A program made the translations under genes and the position numbers. 6,228 nt of DNA. It comes from Bacteroidales bacterium. Its GTDB lineage: Bacteria; Bacteroidota; Bacteroidia; Bacteroidales; FEN-979. Location of the stretch: positions 1 through 6,228 of the forward strand of contig JAFGNY010000281.1 in the NCBI GenBank assembly GCA_016926765.1. Reading direction: 5' to 3'. This document shows, piece by piece, positions 1-4,932 of the stretch; within the stretch, counting starts at the first letter, position 1; each line of letters opens with the position of its first letter. The notes below the pieces were generated by a model. The model was not told the origin of the DNA. It did no database searches and saw only the letters and a program-made list of their open reading frames with translations.

Positions 1-979
1 GCCACCGGCCATCATCTCCACGTTTATCGGAGCGCAGCTAACACAATTGTTAAACCTGATAGATAAAAGTACTAAAAAGGTCAGGATCAATTCCGACAGC
101 GAATCCGGATTGCTGAGAAACTTCCCGAAAATCCCGGAAATATTGCTGGACAATACCGACAGGAACAGAACCTCTCCCTTCGCATTTACAGGAAATAAAT
201 TTGAATTCCGCGCAGTGGGTTCATCTCAGACCTGTGCCCCGGCGATGATCACCATCAACCTGATCGTGGCCGACCAGCTGAAGAAGTTCAAAGCCGAAGT
301 CGATAGCCTGATCGAGAAAAAAGTAAGAAAAGATGATGCGATTTTTCAGGTGGTGAAAAGGTATATCGGTGAATCAAAAAATATCAGGTTTGAAGGAAAT
401 AATTATGGAGAGGATTGGGTACAAGAGGCTGCACGACGAAAACTCTCCAACCTGAGAACCACACCCGAAGCTGTCAAAGCGTTTGTTTCGCAGAAAACGG
501 AGAAGCTTTTCGAAGAAAACCAGGTGCTGACAAAACGGGAACTGGAAGCGCGGTTTGAGATCAGGCTGGAACATTATACAAAAAAGATTCAGATTGAGTC
601 GCGGGTGCTGGGCGATCTCTCTACAAATCACATCATCCCGATTGCGATCAAGTATCAGAATACACTGATCGAGAATGTCAAGGGGTTAAAGCAAGTGCTT
701 GATTACCAAACCTACGGGAAATTGTCGCACAACCAGATGGAAACAATCACCGAAATCTCAGAGCATGTCGACAAGATTAAAACCTTTGTACATAATATGG
801 TTGAGGAGCGGAAGAAAGCAAATAGAATTGATGAAGTTGAAGCAAAAGCAATTGCTTATTGCCAAAACGTGTTTCCCTACTTCGACAAGATCCGCTATCA
901 TGTGGATAAGCTGGAAATGCTTGTCGACGATAACTTGTGGCCTCTTCCCAAATACCGGGAATTGTTATTTATGCGTTAA
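1..979 (+). CDS. glnN: Glutamine synthetase type III, C-terminal part (5' end outside window)
   Basis: GSIII makes glutamine from glutamate, ammonia and ATP in the cytoplasm and is a main route of ammonium assimilation in Bacteroidota. The reading frame is open from base 2 to the TAA at 977-979, giving 325 visible residues. GSIII proteins are usually about 700-730 residues, so rather more than half is missing to the left. Visible residues 55-62 read NRTSPFAF and 65-74 read NKFEFRAVGS, the family's conserved catalytic-domain stretch with the substrate-binding Arg. The rest is the helical C-terminal extension specific to GSIII, including the conserved RVLGDLSTNHI and YQNTLIENVKGL segments. A TTG at 47 lies within this frame and is not the real start, because conserved sequence (PPAIISTFIGAQL) continues upstream of it. 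No frameshift or premature stop is seen. The DUF4831 gene follows after 17 bp with no terminator between, so co-transcription is plausible. The family call is firm from recalled motifs. Confidence 0.96.
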   Translation, partial: PPAIISTFIGAQLTQLLNLIDKSTKKVRINSDSESGLLRNFPKIPEILLDNTDRNRTSPFAFTGNKFEFRAVGSSQTCAPAMITINLIVADQLKKFKAEVDSLIEKKVRKDDAIFQVVKRYIGESKNIRFEGNNYGEDWVQEAARRKLSNLRTTPEAVKAFVSQKTEKLFEENQVLTKRELEARFEIRLEHYTKKIQIESRVLGDLSTNHIIPIAIKYQNTLIENVKGLKQVLDYQTYGKLSHNQMETITEISEHVDKIKTFVHNMVEERKKANRIDEVEAKAIAYCQNVFPYFDKIRYHVDKLEMLVDDNLWPLPKYRELLFMR

Positions 980-996
980 CAGGAAAAATTGATATC

Positions 997-2187
997 ATGA
1001 ATCATTCAATGATTTACCGGAGAGCAGTCCTTCTCATTGGGTTGTGTATCTCCGTATTCGTGCAGGGCCAGATCAGTGTGTACCATATCGATCCGTCGTC
1101 GGTCCCTCTGACCCAGCAGGGGATTTTCTATTCACTTCCCCGCACCGTTGTGAATATCGAAGTTGTGATTGACCGGGTGGAGAAGTACAAAGGCCCTTAT
1201 TCAGATTATGCCCTCAGGTACCTTGGGTTGCAGAACGTGGTGATGGCAAACTCGGTAGAATACAGGATCAGCAGAATCAATATCACCACGTCGGCTGAAC
1301 CAGATCCTGACCAATACTATTTTGTGCAGATCGGGGACAAACTTTCCAAGACGGAAAAAGCTGGATTCCTCGCTCTGAATGAATCCGGACTGATTCTTGG
1401 GACACTTCCCGGTGCCCAGGATTCTGTGGAACAGATTGTCAGGATTATTCAGGATAAGGATGCCGTCACTCTTTCGGAAAAGGATGTTTTCCCCGAGATT
1501 TTTAAGTATTATGCCGATATCAGCGTTTTTGAGAAGGTGGATACTATCATCCGGAGAGTAAGCATTGATACCTTGACGTTGGAGAGGCAATACCTGAAAA
1601 GGACGATGGTTGAGAAATCTCCCGAACAAAAGGCGAAAGAAGCGGCAGATTTCATTTCCAAGATCAAAGAGAACAGGTTCAACCTGCTTACCGGGTATCA
1701 GGAGGTCAGTTACAACCGGGAAACGCTGGAATATATGGATACCCAGCTGAATCTTCTCGAGAAGGAGTACATGAAACTCTTTACCGGGATCAGTATCCAA
1801 AAAAGGTATACCTATGAATATAAGTATATTCCGCTTCCCAATCAGATCAATACAGAGATACCTGTATTTAAATTTTTATCGAACAAGGGGGTGATGGACC
1901 TGGATGTGATGGGCGGACGTGTGATCACCATCAATATTCAGCGGGTGGGAAATACCAACCAGGTTGCCAGCTACCTGAGAAGGGCAGAGGAAGAGGCCAA
2001 GATCCATGGTTTTTATTACCGGATCCCTGAACTGGCAAGAATCAGTGTCAGACAGCCTGATGGTGCCACAGAGGAGACCCAGTGCCTGATCAATCAATTG
2101 GGGGTTGTTTCCTACCTCCCGGCTTCGCAGTGGAAAGTGAACTTTCACGAAAAAACGGGCGGAATCAAAGAGGTTGCCATCGATTGA
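997..2187 (+). CDS. Exported DUF4831-family protein, function unknown
   Basis: This is a 396-residue protein. The first 25 residues form a signal peptide: positively charged YRR, a hydrophobic core (AVLLIGLCISVFV), then QGQ, a likely signal peptidase I site. No lipobox Cys is present, so it is probably a soluble periplasmic or envelope-associated protein. The segment GIFYSLPRTVVNIEVVIDRVEKYKGPYSDYALRYLGLQNVV (about residues 42-82) matches the pattern I know from DUF4831 proteins of Bacteroidota: 'G.FY.LP.T...EV', then 'GP...YA.RYLGL'. The middle (about 200-250) is charged and helical; the C-terminal third looks beta-rich. No catalytic motif is recognisable. I prefer the ATG at 997 (AGGA at 981-984, 12 nt upstream) because it gives an intact signal peptide; ATG 1009 would also do. 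In-frame starts further upstream lie inside glnN and would put a non-signal extension in front. It ends 14 bp from the convergent kdsA. Family call fairly sure; role unknown. Confidence 0.88.
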   Translation: MNHSMIYRRAVLLIGLCISVFVQGQISVYHIDPSSVPLTQQGIFYSLPRTVVNIEVVIDRVEKYKGPYSDYALRYLGLQNVVMANSVEYRISRINITTSAEPDPDQYYFVQIGDKLSKTEKAGFLALNESGLILGTLPGAQDSVEQIVRIIQDKDAVTLSEKDVFPEIFKYYADISVFEKVDTIIRRVSIDTLTLERQYLKRTMVEKSPEQKAKEAADFISKIKENRFNLLTGYQEVSYNRETLEYMDTQLNLLEKEYMKLFTGISIQKRYTYEYKYIPLPNQINTEIPVFKFLSNKGVMDLDVMGGRVITINIQRVGNTNQVASYLRRAEEEAKIHGFYYRIPELARISVRQPDGATEETQCLINQLGVVSYLPASQWKVNFHEKTGGIKEVAID

Positions 2188-2201
2188 ACTTCTGATAGAG
2201 G

Positions 2202-3014
2202 TTACAACGCTTTCCTGATCCTCACGAGAGACTCGATCACACTTTCCAGTAGATCCAGTCGAAGCATGTTCGCCCCGTCAGATAGGGCTTGCGCAGGATT
2301 TGGATGGGTCTCCATAAAGATCCCATCGGCGCCGGCCGCGATGGAAGCTCTGGAGATCGTTGCAATCAGATCAGGCCGTCCTCCTGTTATTCCACTCGGT
2401 TGGTTGGGTTGTTGAAGAGAATGCGTAACATCCACAATTACAGGAACATTAAACTTCTGCATCTCGGGGATGTTACGAAAATCAACAATAAGGTCGTTGT
2501 ATCCGAAAGTTGTTCCCCGTTCTGTGAGCATCACCTGTTTATTCCCCGTCTGGTAGATCTTTTCAACGGCAAATTTCATGGAACCGGCCGAAACGAACTG
2601 CCCCTTTTTGATATTGATGGGCCTGCCTGTTTTTCCGGCGGCAATCAGCAGGTCGGTCTGCCTGCAGAGAAAGGCAGGGATCTGAAGGATGTCGACAAAT
2701 TCTGCAGCGATTTCTGTCTCTCTTTCTGTGTGGATATCCGTAAGTACGGGAATACCAAACATCTCACCAATCCGATGAATGATCCTGAGTGCTTTTTCGT
2801 CGCCGATTCCTGAAAAGGAGTCGGAACGCGAACGGTTGGCTTTTTTGTAAGATGCTTTGAATATGAATGGGATCCGGTAAGTATCACTGATTTTCATGAT
2901 CCTTTCGGCAATCTGGATTGGCATTGTTTCGTTCTCAACAACGCATGGGCCTGCAATAAACAAGAAGTTGCCGCTGTCGGCATGCCTAATTCCCGGAATC
3001 TCTTGAATTTCCAT
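2202..3014 (-). CDS. kdsA: 3-deoxy-8-phosphooctulonate (KDO-8-P) synthase, predicted metal-dependent
   Basis: KdsA condenses phosphoenolpyruvate with arabinose 5-phosphate to give KDO-8-phosphate, a cytoplasmic step toward the KDO of the LPS inner core. The 270-residue protein covers the whole TIM-barrel family; E. coli KdsA has 284. Motifs in order: FIAGPCVVENE (19-29), FKASYKKANRS (52-62), LTDIHTE (91-97), QIPAFLCRQTDLL (111-123), INIKKGQFVS (133-142), ERGTTFGY (165-172), VDVTHS (194-199), GGRPDLI (211-217) and METHPNPAQALSDG (234-247). Cys24, His198, Glu235 and Asp246 correspond to the four metal ligands described in the Aquifex enzyme (Cys11, His185, Glu222, Asp233), all at a constant offset of 13. 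The E. coli metal-independent form has Asn at the Cys position. I chose ATG 3014, preceded by AAAAGAG; a TTG 15 bases upstream would add five residues that the family does not need. It lies 81 bp downstream of rarA on the same strand, with no clear promoter between. No kdsB or other LPS gene is in the window. Confidence 0.95.
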   Translation of the reverse strand: MEIQEIPGIRHADSGNFLFIAGPCVVENETMPIQIAERIMKISDTYRIPFIFKASYKKANRSRSDSFSGIGDEKALRIIHRIGEMFGIPVLTDIHTERETEIAAEFVDILQIPAFLCRQTDLLIAAGKTGRPINIKKGQFVSAGSMKFAVEKIYQTGNKQVMLTERGTTFGYNDLIVDFRNIPEMQKFNVPVIVDVTHSLQQPNQPSGITGGRPDLIATISRASIAAGADGIFMETHPNPAQALSDGANMLRLDLLESVIESLVRIRKAL

Positions 3015-3067
3015 AATCTCTTTTCTCAATAACCGGCAACCAAATTACAAATAATCTTTATCTCTCG

Positions 3068-3091
3068 CCCTCTTCTTCCTTCTTCCTTCCC
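3068..3091. other. Uninterrupted polypyrimidine/polypurine tract between rarA and kdsA
   Basis: The + strand has 24 consecutive pyrimidines, and six more (3061-3066) lie beyond a single G. In the rarA-to-kdsA transcript this is a polypurine run of GGAAGGAAGAAGG type starting 4 nt after the rarA stop. Positions 3075-3089 are a perfect 15-nt mirror repeat centred on 3082. Mirror-symmetric homopurine tracts can form triplex DNA, and purine-rich RNA can affect ribosome binding or mRNA decay. Neither effect is shown here. It sits too far from the kdsA start (about 54-77 nt) to be its ribosome binding site. Confidence 0.6.
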
Positions 3092-3095
3092 ATCG

Positions 3096-4364
3096 TCAAT
3101 ATCTGTACCTTTTTCCCCATAACGCTTTCAATCTGGCCCGCAGATCTTTTTCCCTTGGATTCTCCTGCGGTTCATAAAAAGTGGTCCCGGAAAGTTTCTC
3201 CGGAAGAAACTCCTGGTCGATGAAGTTCAGATTGAAGTCGTGGGCATACTTGTACTCTTTCCCATATCCGATAGTTTTCATCAATTTGGTAGGTGAGTTC
3301 CTGAGATGCAGCGGAACCGGAAGATCTCCGTGTGTGCTGAAGGTCTTTGATGCCCTCCGGATAGCCAGGTAGGAAGCGTTGCTTTTAACGCTACATGCCA
3401 GGTAAATGGCTGTTTGAGAGAGAATCAGGTCGCATTCGGGATACCCGATAAAGTCGATGGCCTGAAAACAGGATGTGGCTAATAACAGGGCATTTGGATT
3501 GGCATTTCCGATGTCTTCAGATGCCAGGATCACCATTCGCCGGGCGATGAATTTAGGGTCTTCTCCGGCGGCTACCATCCGCGCGAGCCAATAGACTGCC
3601 GCATTGGGATCACTGCCACGGATGGATTTGATGAATGCAGAGATGATGTCGTAATGCATCTCCCCTCCTTTATCGTAAAGCGCCAGGTTTTGCTGAATGA
3701 TTGAGAGAGTCAGCTTGTTAGTGATCACCACTTCAGGATCCTCTCTGGAAGCGGTGGTGGATACGAGTTCAAGCGCATTCAAGAGTTTTCGTGCGTCTCC
3801 TCCAGAAATTCTCAATAAGGCTTCAGATTCATCAATCCGGATCGGACTACCCATAGATTGTTCAAGTTTCTCTTTCCCCTGGTTCATTAACCGGATTAGT
3901 TGCTCTTCCCCGAGGCTTTTCAGGATATAAATCTGACAACGGGACAACAGCGGGGAGATTACTTCAAAGGAGGGATTCTCGGTGGTTGCTCCGATGAAAG
4001 TAACAATCCCCTTTTCCACAGCCCCCAGCAGAGCGTCCTGCTGGGATTTGCTAAACCGGTGGATTTCGTCAATAAAAAGGAAGGGACTCTCTCCGCTTTT
4101 TGCGGCACTGGCAATGATTTCACGTACCTCTTTTACACCTGAACTAACAGCGCTGAGGGTATGGAACGTTCGGTTTAACTGTTTGGAAATAATAAATGCC
4201 AACGTCGTTTTCCCCACGCCTGGAGGCCCCCAGAGAATCATCGAAGGGACATTTCCTGATTCAATGGCTTTCCTAAGGATTGCGTTTTTTCCAACCAGAT
4301 GTTCCTGCCCGAGGTATTCATCCAGGTTTTCCGGTCTTAACTGCTCAGCCAGGGGAATTAACAT
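3096..4364 (-). CDS. rarA: Replication-associated recombination protein A (RarA/MgsA), AAA+ ATPase
   Basis: RarA is a clamp-loader-like AAA+ ATPase (Mgs1/WRNIP1 family) that acts at stalled replication forks and on single-stranded DNA ends. The protein has 422 residues, close to the usual 420-450. Seen in order: the N-terminal PLAEQLRPENLDEYLGQEHLVG signature (4-25), Walker A GPPGVGKTT (46-54), Walker B FLFIDEIH (95-102), sensor 1 GATTENP (125-131), an arginine-finger candidate at SR 141-142, and sensor 2 in GGDARKLLNALE (188-199, Arg192). The C-terminal tetramerisation domain includes SAFIKSIRGSDPNAAVYWLA (242-261) and ARRMVILASEDIGNANP (274-290). All catalytic elements are intact. The start is well fixed: an in-frame TGA lies at 4389-4391 and no other start codon falls between it and ATG 4364. 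There is no Shine-Dalgarno sequence. It is divergent from the small lipoprotein gene and precedes kdsA on the same strand. A pairing with kdsA in one transcript would be by position, with no obvious functional link. Confidence 0.97.
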   Translation of the reverse strand: MLIPLAEQLRPENLDEYLGQEHLVGKNAILRKAIESGNVPSMILWGPPGVGKTTLAFIISKQLNRTFHTLSAVSSGVKEVREIIASAAKSGESPFLFIDEIHRFSKSQQDALLGAVEKGIVTFIGATTENPSFEVISPLLSRCQIYILKSLGEEQLIRLMNQGKEKLEQSMGSPIRIDESEALLRISGGDARKLLNALELVSTTASREDPEVVITNKLTLSIIQQNLALYDKGGEMHYDIISAFIKSIRGSDPNAAVYWLARMVAAGEDPKFIARRMVILASEDIGNANPNALLLATSCFQAIDFIGYPECDLILSQTAIYLACSVKSNASYLAIRRASKTFSTHGDLPVPLHLRNSPTKLMKTIGYGKEYKYAHDFNLNFIDQEFLPEKLSGTTFYEPQENPREKDLRARLKALWGKRYRY

Positions 4365-4389
4365 GGGAGTCTGATTTCTGTTTCTGCAT

Positions 4390-4397
4390 CAAAAATA
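4390..4397 (-). promoter_or_regulatory. Candidate rarA -7 element (TATTTTTG)
   Basis: Read on the - strand this is TATTTTTG, a perfect match to the Bacteroidota -7 consensus TAnnTTTG and identical to the -7 box of the divergent lipoprotein gene. Transcription would begin near 4383-4386, leaving a leader of about 20 nt before the rarA ATG. No TTTG stands at the expected -33 position (only a GTT around 4421-4423), so this is a half-supported promoter. Confidence 0.45.
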
Positions 4398-4405
4398 GCT
4401 ATTTT
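4392..4405. promoter_or_regulatory. 14-bp perfect palindrome overlapping the candidate rarA -7 box
   Basis: AAAATAGCTATTTT is its own reverse complement, centred between 4398 and 4399. Its left part overlaps the candidate rarA -7 element, so a dimeric protein binding here would block or shape that promoter. The sequence is AT-rich and a chance palindrome cannot be excluded. It has no T-run or long GC stem, so it is not a terminator. Confidence 0.35.
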
Positions 4406-4440
4406 CAGTGATTTTTAGGAACGAGACCGATGGCTTTTAG

Positions 4441-4450
4441 CTTCCGGAAG
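4441..4450. other. 10-bp perfect palindrome in the rarA/lipoprotein intergenic region
   Basis: CTTCCGGAAG is a perfect inverted repeat that does not extend on either side. It lies between the rarA promoter candidate and the first A-tract repeat. It could be a small operator half of a regulator site, but a 10-bp palindrome is common enough to be chance. Confidence 0.25.
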
Positions 4451-4460
4451 ACCACAGAGC

Positions 4461-4478
4461 GTTAAAAAATGTTAAAAA
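4461..4478 (+). repeat. A-tract direct repeat, copy 1
   Basis: GTTAAAAAATGTTAAAAA occurs here and again, identically, at 4515-4532. Inside each copy GTTAAA is repeated at a 10-bp interval, so the A-tracts are in phase with the helix. Copy starts are 54 bp apart, close to five helical turns, which places them on about the same face of the DNA. Both copies lie upstream of the lipoprotein promoter. This arrangement fits intrinsically curved DNA or a repeated regulator site; the role is inferred. Confidence 0.6.
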
Positions 4479-4514
4479 TTAATTATACTGTAAATCAGTT
4501 AGATACACAAAATT

Positions 4515-4532
4515 GTTAAAAAATGTTAAAAA
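4515..4532 (+). repeat. A-tract direct repeat, copy 2
   Basis: This is the second identical copy of the 18-bp repeat; its last A-run extends to nine A's (4528-4536). It ends just upstream of the -33 element of the lipoprotein promoter, roughly -54 to -71 from the expected transcription start. That is where an upstream promoter element or an activator site would be placed. Confidence 0.6.
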
Positions 4533-4547
4533 AAAACAGTCTGAAAA

Positions 4548-4580
4548 TTTGGAGGGAATCCTTATGAAAGAGTATTTTTG
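4548..4580 (+). promoter_or_regulatory. Bacteroidota-type promoter of the small lipoprotein gene
   Basis: TTTG at 4548-4551 (-33) and TATTTTTG at 4573-4580 (-7) match the TTTG / TAnnTTTG consensus recognised by the primary sigma factor of Bacteroidota, with a 21-bp spacer. Transcription should start near 4585-4587, giving a leader of about 22 nt before ATG 4608. The leader is A/C-rich and has no Shine-Dalgarno sequence, which is usual in this phylum. Confidence 0.75.
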
Positions 4581-4607
4581 CCATGAATTCCAAAAATCAA
4601 TCAACAG

Positions 4608-4835
4608 ATGAAAAAAATTGCAACCTTACTAGTAATTGGTGCTGTAGCTTTCTTATATGCTTGCGGCCCCAGTGCAAAAGAACAGGAAGAAAAAAGAATT
4701 GCTGACTCCATCCGCGTAGCTGACTCATTAGCAATGGTTCAGGCAGAACAGCAACGTATTGCTGATTCTATCGCAACCGCCCAGGCTGAAGCAGCTCATG
4801 CTGATTCAGTGGCTCAGGGTTTGATTAAAGAATAA
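4608..4835 (+). CDS. Small lipoprotein with repeated Ala-Asp-Ser motifs
   Basis: This 75-residue protein has a lipoprotein signal: MKK, a hydrophobic stretch (ATLLVIGAVAFL) and the lipobox LYAC with Cys19 followed by Gly. Tyr at the -2 position of the lipobox is unusual but tolerated. The mature part of 57 residues is almost entirely charged or small residues and should be helical. It contains four ADS motifs at residues 32, 38, 52 and 65, two of them in the longer form RIADSI (30-35 and 50-55). The motifs use different codons, so they are not a fresh DNA duplication. Similar '(R)IADSI' stretches are common in short Bacteroidota lipoproteins and near peptidoglycan-binding envelope proteins, but no Pfam domain is recognised. 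It is a single-gene unit with its own promoter and terminator, which suggests an abundant structural envelope protein, somewhat like Lpp in concept only. Surface exposure cannot be judged, as there is no clear export signal right after the Cys. Function unknown. Confidence 0.85.
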   Translation: MKKIATLLVIGAVAFLYACGPSAKEQEEKRIADSIRVADSLAMVQAEQQRIADSIATAQAEAAHADSVAQGLIKE

Positions 4836-4851
4836 TAACCCTTACCAATTG

Positions 4852-4894
4852 AAAAAAGTAGGGGCATCCTGACGGGATGCCCCTACTTTTTTTT
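4852..4894. terminator. Bidirectional intrinsic terminator between the lipoprotein gene and pntB
   Basis: The arms 4852-4869 and 4875-4892 pair perfectly over 18 bp around a 5-nt loop (TGACG). The core GTAGGGGCATCC is GC-rich and flanked by six A's on the left and eight T's on the right (4887-4894). It therefore works as a hairpin plus U-run on both strands, ending the lipoprotein transcript on the + strand and the pntB transcript on the - strand. Confidence 0.93.
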
Positions 4895-4932
4895 GGATAC
4901 CCTTTCTTATTTTCAAGCCAACTTAGTGAGTG

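Noticed and set aside
966..973. A -7 element (TATTTATG) for the DUF4831 gene at the end of glnN
   Set aside because: It has one mismatch in the TTTG part and the nearest TTG upstream is 28 bp away, too far for a -33 box.
47..979. A complete 310-residue gene starting at TTG 47
   Set aside because: The frame is open to the window edge and the sequence before 47 is conserved GSIII sequence, so this is an internal codon of a truncated gene.
937..996. A longer start for the DUF4831 protein overlapping glnN
   Set aside because: The extra 20 residues would precede an otherwise good signal peptide and overlap 43 bases of glnN coding sequence; ATG 997 fits better.
1201..1800. A 199-residue reading frame on the - strand
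   Set aside because: It is fully antisense to the DUF4831 gene, starts and stops within it, and shows no recognisable protein features.
2187..2203. An intrinsic terminator between DUF4831 and kdsA
   Set aside because: The 7-bp stem contains a G-U pair, has low GC and no T-run on either strand.
3015..3029. TTG start for KdsA giving five extra residues
   Set aside because: An ATG lies 15 bases downstream with an AAAAGAG sequence in front, and KdsA does not need the extension.
3027..3050. A promoter for kdsA in the rarA-kdsA gap
   Set aside because: On the - strand only near matches occur (TAATTTG and TTATTTG, each with the wrong internal spacing), and no TTTG lies at the -33 distance.
3982..4374. 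A 130-residue + strand reading frame inside rarA
   Set aside because: It is the shadow of the conserved RarA AAA+ domain; the - strand protein has all motifs intact.
4461..4532. CRISPR array or insertion-sequence ends
   Set aside because: There are only two copies of an AT-rich 18-mer with a single spacer; no cas gene, transposase or terminal inverted repeats are present.
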